Shown here in pieces: positions 12,961 through 25,400 of a DNA stretch of 64,000 nt. The DNA is from Davidsoniella eucalypti. Taxonomy: Eukaryota; Ascomycota; Sordariomycetes; Microascales; Ceratocystidaceae. A program made the position numbers and the translations under genes. The stretch is taken from the NCBI GenBank assembly GCA_004009845.1, contig RMBW01000014.1, positions 62,001 to 126,000 on the forward strand. The letters run 5' to 3'. The stretch's first letter is position 1, and each line of letters begins with the position of its first letter. Below the pieces are notes generated by a model. That model worked only from the letters and a program-made list of their open reading frames with translations, was not told where the DNA came from and ran no database searches.

Positions 12961-14234
12961 TGGACCAGATTAAACAAAGTTGCGAAAAAAAGAAAAAAAA
13001 GATGTTGTAAATAATTAAAACGTTCAATCAGTGTGCTTTGGAGGGCAATTGATTGGTTCTGGGCTACAACAAAAGAAGAAGGAAAAATACGTTGTTTTTG
13101 TTCGTGAGCCGAACTCTTGGGTTTGTTCTGGCAAGATTGTTCAAAGATTCTGGGCAGGAGTTGCCGAAAATCCAATCAAGGCGGAGAAAGCAGCAACGTC
13201 CTGTTTCGGAATATCATCGGTAGTTCTTTTGACTTTCCACCTAAGCAACCAAGCAAAACGCAAAAAAGACGGCGGAATTTGAATTGACAGAGGGGAATTT
13301 GAGGAAAGAAAAAAGGTTGTTCGAATCAAATCAATAGGTAAATATTCTCGTAGTTATGCTCAATACCATTACCACTAGTTGGAGAAATGTGTAATGTTCC
13401 GACGGTATACTTTTTCCGAACCCCAATATCTCTACAACTTGGACAAATGGATAAGCAAAACCGCCAATCAGTGTGCACGCCAACTCAAGAAAACTACTTA
13501 ATATTCGCTGGCTGAGCCCCGAATAAGACCGGGACGCTCCCGTCCTCCGAATCCCCCTGTTGAGCCCTACGGTAGCAACTTTCCGAAGCAAAATTTACAT
13601 GACTAATAAAAGCGATTTCTTTTGGTCGGCTAAGCTACGGAAAAAATATGCTGACGAACAGGTATACAAACATATGAAACCCTAAAGACAAATATATGGG
13701 TATGAGTACCGGCGCCAAATCAACAGCCAAAATTAATGTGCCTTACTATACAGTCTCTTCCCAGGAGAAAATGCAGAATCAACTGAAAGGTGCAAAGAAA
13801 AGTAGAAGATGCGAAACTAGACAAAGAGACAAGCAGACACACGTAACCAACTCGAAACAAACCGAGTGCTAAGAACACAATCCAAGAGAATAAGACTCAT
13901 ACACAACAACTCGGCAATACTATCATGACGCCTGGGCCCTCGCCGTCCGGCTGATAATCAAAGTTGGCTGCTTTCTCAATCAAGAGCTAAGAAATGCCTT
14001 ATGGGAAGCCCACATAAAAGCAGACGGGATGGGCTATTGAAACTCATTTCGAGAAAGTTCCTTCATGGTAGCTTTCCTGGCAAATCAGATCAGCTCATCA
14101 TATTGAGTTGTAACGCAATTTTATTTTAATATCACAGATATCAATATTGACGACCACACTTTTCCAAACTAGAATATACAAGAAACGAAAAAATAACAAA
14201 GGAAGCCTTAGCAGATCCAATGGAAGACACTGAT
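12961..14234. other. intergenic region between complex I subunit and GH16 genes
   Basis: It holds the promoter side of the complex I subunit gene and the 3' side of the GH16 gene. One 86-codon frame at 13331-13591 begins with TTG and has no recognisable domain, so I do not call it a gene. Nothing else is visible. Confidence 0.45.
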
Positions 14235-15260
14235 TCAAGCGAGTGCCCGAGACATCACGACCACGTGAGCAACCTGCATGCCCGAGCCAGGACCGCCCTT
14301 AGTGTCAGCCTGGGGAGTCAACGCAGACGCTATAGCATTTGGAAGAGCTCCGCCTACAGCGACATTGAGCAGTAGGAAGTGCTTGTCTTGAGCGAGGACC
14401 TTCCAGGCCGCCTCATCGCCAACGTCACTGCCCTTCAAAGTGCTGACGGCAGCGCCATTCAGGCGCCACTGAAGCGACTCGCCCCTCCAACCGTCGGTGT
14501 TGGTGCGGTCGATCAGCACAGCAGCCGTGATCCATTCGCCAGCTAGGGCACCGCCTGCCACGCGGGAACTTAGTCCATTGGGTTCGTTGCAAGGACCGCC
14601 GGGGTTAGAGCCACAGTGAACGGTATGCATACTAGTGGTGTTGCCGTTGACACTCTCGAAGATATCGATCTCGCCAACGGCCGGCCAGTTGTTGTAGTTG
14701 CCGCGGTATGCGCTTCCAAGAGCCCAAAACGCCGGCCAGATGCCCAGCTGCGACTCTGGATCCGCCGAGCCTAGCTTGAAGCGTGCCTGCATAAGAAGCT
14801 GGCCGCCCGAAGGACAAGCAAAGGCGTGTGACTCGGCAGTCTCCAGGCGCGCAGAGGTCCAACTTCCGGCTGAGCTAGACTCGGTAGACGCGGAGCCAGA
14901 GCCAGACAAAGCTGCTCGCTGTGGTACGATGTTGAGCAGGTTGGCAGTGCTCGAGCCAGACTGGGGGTTGAGACTTCCCTCGACTGGACCGTTGTTGCTG
15001 ATGAATAGGTTTTCAGACGACGAGCTGTACGACTGGACTTCGCCATTTCCCCAGTTGGCTGGACCGCCAGGATAGCTGGTGCCAGTAGTCACGATCCACT
15101 TGGAGGAATCCAGAGTGGTGGCGTTGCTGAAGTCGTCTTGGAAGATGATATTCCAGTCACCGAGAGAGCTTGGGTCAGAAGCTTGTGGTGAAGCAATAGG
15201 GAAAGGGGCAGCAATGGACCTGCTGACGAGCAGTCCGAGAAAGGTGAGTGAAGAATACAT
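14235..15260 (-). CDS. secreted GH16 endo-beta-1,3-glucanase-like glycoside hydrolase
   Basis: Single-exon protein of 341 residues. A signal peptide spans about residues 1-18 (LTFLGLLVSRSIAA). The GH16 jelly-roll core contains WNIIFQDDFSN, NWGNGEVQSY, an Arg/Phe-rich strand and the catalytic motif GEIDIFESVNG, with nucleophile E197, helper D199 and acid/base E202 all intact. WPAFWALG lies before it and MHTVHCG after it, both usual for laminarinase-like GH16 enzymes. No GPI-anchor signal or carbohydrate-binding module is visible, so a soluble, secreted enzyme acting on beta-1,3(-1,4)-glucans is most likely. Substrate preference cannot be fixed from sequence. A Ser/Gly-rich insert occupies residues 116-133. 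Confidence 0.92.
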   Translation of the reverse strand: MYSSLTFLGLLVSRSIAAPFPIASPQASDPSSLGDWNIIFQDDFSNATTLDSSKWIVTTGTSYPGGPANWGNGEVQSYSSSSENLFISNNGPVEGSLNPQSGSSTANLLNIVPQRAALSGSGSASTESSSAGSWTSARLETAESHAFACPSGGQLLMQARFKLGSADPESQLGIWPAFWALGSAYRGNYNNWPAVGEIDIFESVNGNTTSMHTVHCGSNPGGPCNEPNGLSSRVAGGALAGEWITAAVLIDRTNTDGWRGESLQWRLNGAAVSTLKGSDVGDEAAWKVLAQDKHFLLLNVAVGGALPNAIASALTPQADTKGGPGSGMQVAHVVVMSRALA

Positions 15261-16128
15261 GGTGAATAAGATATATATGAAAAGAAGAAGAGTTGGTTAT
15301 GAAGGTATCGTGAAGTTTGAAGAGATAAAGAAGAACGAAATGTAAGTCAGAAGCGAAGGCGGAAAGAGGGAAAAACGAGAGTGGTTGACTGGCATATCGA
15401 GAAAAGAAAAGAGAGGAAGTTGGAAGGGTCTTGGGGAGGTCTTTTATATGTCAGATTTTCAACATCGAGTATCTGGAAGTTTGAAAGACAGAGACGAAGA
15501 AGCGGCGTCTCTCGTTGCTAGAGTCAAGTTAAGCAACCTGCCAAGAGATCTGCAGCTTCTAGGTTCGACATGTTCCAGAGCATATCTCTGCTCGGCTATC
15601 TTCTATCGTCCATCTAACTCAATAGCAGACAAACAAGCCAAGCTGAGGCTCTACAAAGAGATGTAAACGGCGAAAGAGACACTACTGCCGGCGTGACCTC
15701 TTCCTGGTACAGAGCAATAATTCACGTAGCTTCATAGAAGAGAAGTTTGGGTCGCTAGTGGTAGCGTGTGTTTTTCTTCACTGTGAGTGTTTTCGTCCAA
15801 GAAACATGCATTCTTACCTTTTTTTTTTTCGTCTGGGATTTAGGAAACAGGACGCGAGTGGCTCTTCCTTTTTTTCTTCTGGTTCTTGGAAATAGAGAAA
15901 TAGGCTTCATTTCTTGAGTCTTAGTCTGCAAGCCAACAAAGTCTACAGAAATGTCCGAAGAACGGAAATAGGGAGTGAGCCTACTAGTCCGTAGTATGTA
16001 GTTACTAGACCACTATACATCTCTCAGACTCTTAGACCCTTTATGGTATATCCGTTACTGCATGGACACCCCATTCGTCTTTCTTTCTAGCCCGGCAATG
16101 TCTACTTTCGTCTTCTTTTTGATATCGA

Positions 16129-16141
16129 CCCCCCCCCCCCC
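16129..16141. repeat. C13 homopolymer
   Basis: Thirteen consecutive C bases inside a pyrimidine-rich stretch in the GH16/TamA-like intergenic space. Length may vary between isolates or be a sequencing problem. Confidence 0.8.
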
Positions 16142-16342
16142 TCCCTCTCATGGCATTTCTTCTTACGTTCCTCTTCCTATATTTGTGCAATGCGAACCTG
16201 CATGTAAGCCTACCGATACTTCATTTCAACTTTGCTGTTCTATTCCTGCTTGCCGTTCTTTGCACAACGGAACACGGTGTTTTATGTTTGACGTCAAACG
16301 GGACCTACAAAATGCCCTGTGATTGCACGTACAACTGTGACT

Positions 16343-16368
16343 ACAGCAACAGTAACAGCAACAGCAAC
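16343..16368. repeat. AACAGY microsatellite
   Basis: Short imperfect tandem repeat of six-base units AACAGC/AACAGT in a region with no called gene. Confidence 0.6.
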
Positions 16369-18246
16369 CATGGCCGTCACTAGTAATTCTGGTGTTAGTT
16401 TCAGCGTCGGTGGTAGTGTTTCCTAGCGCTGTCCTCATTCGTCATCTGGCTATACTTTCTTTGCAGTTCGGACCTTGTGTCACGTGGATCGACTGCTGCA
16501 CAGACCGTTATTTGTCTGGCCGGCCAGAACTGTCACCGTTGATTTCCTTTTTGACGTTTCGTTTCTTGCCCGTCCGAACGATGGCGAGGAGACTTGCAGG
16601 CCATAACGTGACCACCGGCCTGTGTATAACGCGATGAAAGCGCCTTCAGTCTTCTTCAAAGTGCTTGCATAAGAGATACCCTTCTGTCTCTTCCTCCCCT
16701 GTTCCCTTTTTTGTTTCTTGTTTGCTTGTCTCAGAAAGACGCACAGGAGGTTTTTTTTTTTTTCCATCATGGTCGAGATTGGTGCTTTTTGGCCGGTTTC
16801 TTGTGTCCTACATCGGCATCCCTTTGGCCTATAGGCTCCCTTTTTTTGCTTGTCTATTCTGTAGAAAAAATCTCAACAAAATCACACCTGAGCTCTAGCG
16901 TGTCTTGAGTAATTCTGTTCGCTCCTTAATATGCATCGAGGGACTCCGTGCCGCTCTGAAAGTTAAGCCATGGCCGGCCCTATACGATCCTATGTTCACG
17001 CCCCTCGCGAGAGCCAACAGCACGCTTGCTTTCTTTCCTTTGTATGCCATTGCTTCTCTTCCGCTTGCAGCTATGGACCGCCTGGCCATCTAAGACGATA
17101 TGGAACTAGCCCCGTATCTTGGCGTATGATAATGCCTATAATGCTGCAGGACCCTCGAAGCAACAGGACCCAAATGCCATCCCTATGTCTACATACTAGC
17201 TGTTTTATACCTCAACCCGTGAGCATCAAGATCCGTTTCTGGGTCAAAGAGACAACGGAACATCTCTTTTGCCATTTCTTTCCAAAACTCATCCCTAAAA
17301 CGACAAGAATCGTCTCACCATGCCACTCTTTGTTTTATGCCACTCTTTAAATGTAATGAAATTGAATTGTCCTGTTTCTCTTATATCAAGACGTGATATT
17401 GATGTACTCCCACAAACCACTTGTTTCGCTCTTTTGGGGAGATATCAGGTTGCCAGCGTCATCAAGTCTCACTTAGGGTCTCATGTATACTCAAGGCTAT
17501 CGGTGAACATTGCTTAGTCAGGCCAGATCCCAAGGTCTTCTTTTGTTAGACGATATTCGCAAACGGAACATTTCTTCATACAAATGTCTATTTTTCAGCT
17601 CTCATTGTAATACGTCAGCGTTGCTTCGGGCCTAGTCTCTTGTTAGCTAGTCTCGAAATGTCATTTTGACAAGCGACTCTACTAGATCGCTTGTTCTAAT
17701 CTAGTTGCTCCTCTTTGAAGAATCGCGTCTCTTAACCCCAAATGCAACTTCCTTTAGTCCTTCACGCCAAAAGACGAAAGCGACAGAAAGTCAAAATCCC
17801 TCGACGGTTTTATAACCCAACATCCTTTATATGACACAAAATCAACTTGGAAAATGGGCATATCAGGGCCTCTACTTGAATCCTCTCCACGATAGCAATA
17901 CCTTAAACAAGAAAGAGATGACCGTCAACTAGTGGAAACTCGGCATCTCCTTCTTCCCTCATTCCATGAAACATCTCCTAACGCGTGTCTTTTTTTTCTT
18001 ACTTTCATTACAGCCCGGAAGGGAATAGGCAAAGTTCCAAGGGATCTAATTTTGTTCTCTCTTGGGCTTCCTCCCTCTCCATTTTATGCTTCTTTTTCTT
18101 CTTGTGCGTTGCCTTCTTGCCCTTCCAGTACTGCGTGGCTCCATAACACAACTTACATAGCTATTGCATAATTATGTCTCAATACTTATATTGTTATATT
18201 GTCTCATCGCAGCATAAGGGATAACTATCCTTCTTTTGGTTCTTAC

Positions 18247-18262
18247 ATATATATATATATAT
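18247..18262. repeat. (AT)8 microsatellite
   Basis: Eight AT units in the downstream half of the GH16/TamA-like intergenic space. Confidence 0.8.
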
Positions 18263-19127
18263 GCATAATTCCACACTGAAAATCTCGGCTTTTTCTCGCT
18301 ACCCAAAAGATTTCGATTTACAGTGCTACTCTTCTTGTTTCCTTTCCTTCCGTCAATCTTTGATTTATAGTACTCAATTATGCGTCATTTCTTATTAGTA
18401 GTTCCTATTCCCATCATGTACTGTTACAATCCATCACGTACTTCTTTTACTTTCACAAACCATATCTTGTACTCTGACCCCTTCGATCTGTCTAAATCAA
18501 CTTACTACTATATTCAAACTTAAATTGAAGCATCATCATGGATTGATACATTACTATGAGATTGCGGGAGGAACATGTCTAGGCAGAGCTGATTTGTTTT
18601 GGCTTCGCCATGTGTATCAATAATCATATACTTAAAATCAAAATATGAACAAAGGGAGGAAAATAAAAATCCAACACTTGAATATCAACCTATAACAGAA
18701 AAATATACCCAAAGAAACTCGTTAAGATGTAAAAAATAAAAAAATGTTTGACACTTAGAAAACAAGAAATAGAGTCGTTAAGACATGGTTGTAGTAGTGT
18801 AAAATCATCAACTTGAAAAATCATCAGTAGGAAGAGAAGGAATGTTAGAAGAAATATAAGCCAGACATCACAACGATCAACTTGGAAAGCAGGTCATGAA
18901 TACTTCGTGAAATCGAGTTGGCTAGTGCAGGGTTATTATGTGCAAGTTGCGATATGCAACACCCTAACATGGCAAGGGTTTTGTGGCAGGTGTTAACAAG
19001 TGGCACGCATGACACTTTATCAAGCAGCACCATCATGAGAAATGTTGCTCCCGAAAGATCGAAGATACTGTGGGCACACAGTTGACCAATTCCGGAGCTT
19101 TGCCTAGTAGTTCGTATGTCTGTAAAT

Positions 19128-22100
19128 TTACTCTTGGATTGACGTCATGTGTCCAGATGGATGATATCCATCATAGTCCATTTCGTCATCGCTGCTGTCA
19201 TCTGTTAGACTCCTAGGACTAACAGCTCCGCCGACATCAGTGCTACCGCCGAATGTCCCTGGCTGGGCAAAGCTGCTGCTAGAAACAGTGGTGAAACCAG
19301 ACGACATCGTCAAGGTAGGTGGTGGTATATTGACAATAGTGTTAGTCTGGCTCAGTGGTGGCTTCTCGGGCAATTTGTTAAGCAGCCCGGTGGAAATGTC
19401 TAACATTCCCATAGCAAATTCAGTTAAGCCACGGCCTTCACCGGGTTTAGAGCTCACAGACAATGTCCATCGGTACTCCCCTAAACGGCGCCGATACCAA
19501 TCAGCTTCTTCCTGTGCGGAAGCTGTCGCCCACAACAAAGAACCAAAAGTGCCGATCAATGCAAAGTTAGTCTTGGACGCAAAATACCAGAAAGAACGTA
19601 GATGCTGCGGCGTGAGACGATTGACAAAGTCCATTGCCGATATGAGACGGGCTTTGGCAGCATTGCGGCAGATTTGAGCAACATAGGCATCTGTGGCATC
19701 TGGTGTCGAGGCGAATGATCTAATGATGCGGCGATGTAGTGTAATCTCGGTAGCGAAGTAGGCAAGATGTAAGTATCCAATGCTGGAAAAGTGGCCTGGG
19801 GTTGACGGGTTTGAATAGTATGTTGAGTCCATGCGGATTGCTCGTGGTAGCGTTGCATACCAATCTTTCAGTTTAAGTTGAATAGGCTTAGCTTGAGCTA
19901 GGATGGTTTGTGTCTCTCTGGGCGATGCTGAAGGAGCCACTTGCATGGCATGTAGGGTGTAAAAAGTATCCAAGATCTCAGATAGTATCTGCGATAGTTG
20001 AACCATGTTGGCAAAAAGAATTCGTCCTTGCTCGATGCAGACGCGTTCTTCGACATATTCCTCATCCCACTCAACATCTGGAAAATCGTTGTCGTTGAGC
20101 TGCTGAACAGCCCAGTTCGTGGCGAAGATATGTGATGGCCGGCCATGAACAAGAGCGCCCCATTTGTCTTGCATATACAATGCCCACGCAAGTCTCTTGC
20201 GAAGGCCCTTTTCCCATGGCGGTATTTTCCATCCTGAGCAGTCAAGATGGAGTCCTAGTTCCTGAGCAACAGCAACAAGCTGGGCCGTCGGGGCCCATTG
20301 ATCGCCTTCGGGCCGTTGTGATAATAATAGTCCAGCCTGGACAGCCGATAGTTTTGGACGGAACATGGCATCGGACAAGGTTGAGCGCATCAGACGTTCG
20401 AGTGCTTTGATATCTGGACGCGGTTGATGGACTAGCTTGTCGGAGTGTTCCCACCAGTTCACGGCAAGAAGATAAACAGCAGACAACAGTGAGGGCGCAA
20501 ACTCTCGGTATGAGCGCTCATACTTTTCCATAAAGACTGTCTTTTGGATTATAGGGAAACCGGGATGTACAACTTCGAAAAAGAGGTCGACTAGATCGGG
20601 GCCATGGGGCGCGACAAGGTGCTCGATAGCATCCAGGTCCTCGAGCTCACGCTCATGACCTGGTGTCGAACTATCTGGAAGCATTAGGAAGATGTCGTGA
20701 TCACTGACTTTGCGAAGAATACCACGGGCGAGAAGACTCTCGTCGTCCGGGTTGAAGGGCGAGAGGTTGATAAGAGACGGCTCAAAATCAGTAGTGGGTC
20801 CGATATACTGGCTATAGCGGTCGTCTTGCATGCCCAGAGTACGTTTTAACTGAATCGGGCCTCCAATATTGGCCATGTCTTCTAGAAAGGACGTGCTTCC
20901 TGCCGTAGTAGACAGACTAAAACTGTTATTATGGGCGCTTCTTTGTCTGATACCAGAAGGCCTATCGGGAGAACTGGTGATAGATAGCCAATGATAGGCG
21001 TGGTTAGCTAACTGTCATGATTGGATTCACTTGTGATTCCGTGGCGTAATGCGACGCAAAGAAATAAGTCCGCATAGTAAATTGTGGCGATGGGGCAGTA
21101 GTAGAAGGAACATGAGGTATGTGTGTTAGGCGGGCATATAGTGGCCTGGACCTTGACCACATTGAGGCTGACCCAGTACCCAACTAGTACGTAGTGAGAG
21201 AAACAGGAAGGAGATGGGGACGGATATGAAAGGTTTTTTTTCTTCATTCAGTGAGCCGCGATTGGCCGTGGATAAAACTGCGTTGGAACCTCGAAGATGG
21301 CCCACCTGACACTTAGCCAGGGCCCGAGAAATGCAGAGTAGTCAGTATGTAATAGAAGGTAGTAGGAAAGTGCCGATGTGGAGGGCGGAATGCGGCTCCT
21401 GGCGCTCTACGAGTTGCGGGCGCAGACTATAACGTCACGAGGACAGTTCCCATATACTGTATATGTACAACTAAGATGCATCTGTAGGTGTATGTATATG
21501 TATCATTAGGTAGGCCAAGTTCAAAGTCGGGAATTTACAATGAGATGAGTGCCCGTAAACATGAAGACACCAGAGTGGGTGGGTGTGAATGTACGCCAGC
21601 AGATCTTGGCTAGGATGGATGACGATGTGGTATCTATTATGCAAGTCGGCTCCCTAGGTCGTGCAACAGCAGTGGAAGCATCAAGTGATGGGAAGATAAA
21701 CATATGTAGAAACACGCCAGGAACAGAAGATATTTGAAGATAGCTTTAGCTTCTAACGCCCGTGCTACCTCACAGACATGACGAAAAGGCCATGAGTGAT
21801 AAGCGGGATGCTGGTGGGCTTGACCAACTCCATATAAAAAAGTGAGTGAAGGGGGTCACGAGGACCATGAAGATAAGACATGGGCCACGAGCATATTGGG
21901 GGCAAGGTTGTATGTATGTACATATGTATATAAGAGACACGAAGTTGCTCACCTTCTTTTTCCAGCACTGCTTTCACCATCAGCGTTATTGATGCCGCGG
22001 ATCAGTTTACGCTTTCTCGGACTGCGGGGCGTTAATGAGCAGCTACAGCCGCTAATCTTACACTGCACACAGCCAGAGTCCTCGTCGTCGCTGGAAACAG

Positions 22101-22419
22101 TACACTGAACACGACTCTGTACACATGCAATACACGGTGACGTAGAGGGGGATGACGCCGAAAAAGCCCTGCTATCCTTTGAGTTGCAGGACGATAGCAC
22201 TGAAGGCGATAGAGGTGTGTTGCTTTTAGACTCAAGATAGTGGCGACCTGGCATACTGCCTCTACATAGATCGATGGTGCTGAGGCCGATCTGGTGTCGG
22301 TTTCCAGGTAAAGACGAACTGGACGAACCTGCGGCGCCGCTGGTACTTTGAGAATATCCCGGGGGTTTGGGGGCAATAGCGATCGGAGCCGACCTGTAGA
22401 AAGTGGTAGAGTTGGTCAT
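19128..22419 (-). CDS. tamA: TamA/Dal81-type Zn2Cys6 transcriptional co-activator
   Basis: Nuclear regulator of nitrogen catabolism (uptake and use of GABA, urea, amino acids) that in yeast and Aspergillus works with pathway-specific factors. Exons on the minus strand: 22419-21953 and 20973-19128, 770 residues. The AG+T join is in phase; donor is GTGAGC, branch AGCTAAC, acceptor CACCAG. Exon 1 carries a C-X2-C-X6-C-X10-C-X2-C-X6-C cluster (C96, C99, C106, C117, C120, C127) followed by basic RSPRKRKL. Exon 2 carries QYIGPTTDFEP, LLARGILRKVSD, the fungal-specific middle homology region (HPGFPIIQ, VQAGLLLSQRPEGD, ALYMQDKWGALVHGRPSH) and an acidic Ser-rich tail. The Zn cluster has few basic residues between Cys2 and Cys3, so DNA binding may be weak; in Dal81 and TamA this domain is known to be largely dispensable. 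The intron is 979 nt, very long for a fungus. The first ATG in good context is at 22419; the frame extends upstream only to a GTG. Confidence 0.88.
20974..21952 (-). other. 979-nt intron of the TamA-like gene
   Basis: The interval between the Zn-cluster exon and the regulatory-domain exon has a consensus donor and a branch site about 30 bases from the acceptor. It contains only short frames without domains, the longest being a 79-codon minus-strand frame at 21008-21247. A cryptic promoter inside it could give a transcript lacking the Zn cluster, starting at the Met at 20876. Confidence 0.7.
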
Positions 22420-25400
22420 GGCGATGAAAGAGGGGACAGGACACGGAGAATAAGAATGATCAGTAGGAGGGGTGAATTCTAGGATATCCGTGAAATTATA
22501 CACCCCCGTGGATGATAAACAGACAGAGAGCCTGATAAAGATAGTGTTGTATACAGTTTACTTCTAGTTCGAACGGCCGCTAAGGCACAATAGACGAGTG
22601 TTTGGCGACGTAGTAATCTGGCAATAGACCGGCAAGTTGTTGGTTGGTAACAACGCTGTTGGATTGCTATACCAGGGTGAATTGTAAATCCCGTCTCAAA
22701 GAGCAGTCAGTTATGGCCGTAATAAGGATAGACAGGGTAGCAGTGTAGACAAGATACGGCTACGACAAGATTGCCAGGGTTGATAAGACACACAAAGAAA
22801 GCACGTCCACTGACAAGAGAAAACGATGCCCGGGTATTGACTAGTATACGGACAATCCCACTTCTAGATAGATAGAGGCCTAGGGATCTGATAGAGTGCT
22901 CCTCGAGTGTTGTTCGTGGTGTCCCTCACACAATAGACAAAGGCAAGTGCAGGATATAAACAGCCGAGGCCACGTGAGAAAGAGCCAACAAGTATATCTA
23001 CCAGCAGCAAACTGTTAGCTGCGATTTCCTCTCGCCCGGAACTACCACCAGACGGCCTGTCAAAGGATAGAAGCCACTGTTCTCTTCAGTCTCAGCCCTA
23101 AAACACAGCTGTCCTAACCGAGGGGCGTTGAAGGGCGTGCGGTGAAGAAAAGCTACTCACAATAGGCGACAATGAAGACAGGCGTGAAGGTTCTATTTTA
23201 GTCGTCCTTAGCCCAGATGTGAGGTAGCACACGCCTAGCGAATAGTAGTGACTCGAGCGTGTCAAGATAAGCAAATCTAGAGCCAGAACAGAACACTATG
23301 ACAGGTTCTCTAGACTGGTGGTTGACAATAGCAAACGGGCGGTTGGCGATAACGGAAAAACACAAGTCCGTAGCGTCTAGCAAATCGGAAAGTGGCCGCT
23401 GGAAAAATCAAGGGCCGTGATACAAAGAATACAAAGAAGAAAGGTTGGAGACAAAGGCAGCTGTGCTGGGCATGCATGTAAACGTGCGTATTTGCGCCCG
23501 CTAGAAAGATGAGAAGCGGCAATATCTGACCTGTGAGAAGCGAAGAAACGCAAGAAGAAAAGTGTGAGAACGGCACTCAGCGGGCGCAGTAAGCGATAGA
23601 CTTAGTGATGCAAAAGTACAAGATGAGATAAGCTAAGTCTCCAAGCAGGCCCTTATCAGAAGCAAGAAGCGCTAGAGTAGTATCGCCTATCGGGAAGTTG
23701 GAAGGAATCGACAGTCACCAAGAGATAGATAAACAGATATTCTAGAAGATCTCTTTCAGAGGCTTGATATTTGATTATTGGCATTCCAGTGGCTGATGGA
23801 TAGTTTGATAATAGACAGAGTTGTCGAGGCAAAAGTTTTAGTTTTGTTTGGAAATGCGTACAAGATATACAAAATAAGCAGCAAACCCGAAGCAGCAGTT
23901 GCAGCTTATTGACGTTATGGAAACTACCCAAATCTAAATCTAAACCTATCTACTGGCAGCACACGACTTAACCAACTGGCCGTCTTGCCTTTTCAGGGAA
24001 GGAACGCAACTACTGCAGAGCTCTTACCACATAGATTTGTCCTTCGCTTCTGGATGTAAACACAGGGAGCGCCGACAGCAAGTACCGATCCTACTACAGC
24101 ATGCGGTAAAAAGGTGTAAAAGGTACTTGAGAGGCTTTGATTGAAGCAGCGCATTTAGGACGGCGCTCCTTCCGCAGACTTGAGCCTTAGTAACCGTTAT
24201 CTATAGTATAAATTGAAGCGTTCCAGTTCTCGCCTGCGCTTGACTTTATTGGGTATCGCACTACTGAGTTGTCTGCTAGCAACAGACAGAACGATAGATA
24301 GACAAGAATTTAATCCTTTGAACTTCCTTTGAACTCTACCCCCCCCTTGTGTAATCGCATACTTTCTATAGGCTACCCCAGTCGACTTGGACCAGTTGCG
24401 TACCTTCCGTTTTTCCCGTTTGCACGAGATTCACATTTTCTTATCGCACCGCCGATTAGCGACAAATTAAGGCTTCTTTCCTGTTTTCCTGTAGCCAGCC
24501 AGCCAACGTACAACTATGTAATTATAGAAGGCATGGTAAGGCTATGATTAACTGAGATGTTTTCATCATATCATCAAGAGTCCATCAGCCTCAATCACAT
24601 CTCAAGGGTGTCAGCATTCTAGAACTCAGGACACTGTATTAGTATTTCTATCCAATTTGCCTCTTTCTCGCCGCACAGCAAAACGCTTCATCACATGCAG
24701 CCCATAATCGGCTTTCAGTCATTTGCAATCGACCTTTTAGCCCCGTTTAGCTGCAGAGGCTAAACGCTCCCTGATAAAGAGCCTCTCCACCACACACGAC
24801 CTCGTGATCCTACCCAATTCCACCGCCACTGCGATATCAAAGCATGTACGTATCACCGTAATCTTCTTAGACTTGTTAGATTTGATAGCAGTGTCCACCA
24901 TTTGCTGGTCCTACTGCATGACATCATGGTATTTTTCTCCCAATTCCAGCACCCTAGCACCCAAAGTCGAACATCTAGCCGCATTTGATGCAACGATTAT
25001 TCTAAGGTAGTGGCCCTTAGGTAATACACGACATTTAAGAATGACAGCCGTAAACCCATAACAATCTCTGATAAAGCACAGGTAAACCCCATATCAGTAG
25101 ATTGCCAGCCGGTCCGTCTCTAAAAGACTAAAGCCACTTTTGGTAGCATCAACAACATCGCCGGTCTTCGCATTCTATCTTTCCTTACGTATACAAATAA
25201 AGATATATTTCAATTGAGACCCGATGCTAACACCCAAGTAGATGTACTCAACTCTTAACGCATTGCGCCACAATAGCGTCCACACTATACTGATACAAAT
25301 AAATATACCGCTATCCCCGTGAATTTCCGAAAAGGGTTCAACTCCCCAATAGCGTCTGGCGCGACCCTATGTTCTTATCTATCTGACAGGTTTCGACTGA

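Larger units (their letters stand above)
15261..19127. other. gene-free intergenic region with simple repeats
   Basis: Nearly 3.9 kb between the GH16 gene (promoter side) and the TamA-like gene (3' side). All reading frames are short and lack domains. It contains a C13 run (16129-16141), an AACAGY repeat (16343-16368), an AT repeat (18247-18262) and many T tracts. Confidence 0.5.

Noticed and set aside
13331..13591. 86-codon minus-strand frame with a hydrophobic stretch
   Set aside because: It begins with TTG, has no ATG near the start and no recognisable domain.
21008..21247. 79-codon minus-strand frame inside the long TamA-like intron
   Set aside because: ATG start but Cys/Tyr/Ser-rich with no homology recognised; read as intron sequence.
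22420..22503. N-terminal extension of the TamA-like protein by 28 codons
   Set aside because: The extension would begin with GTG; the ATG at 22419 has a good context.
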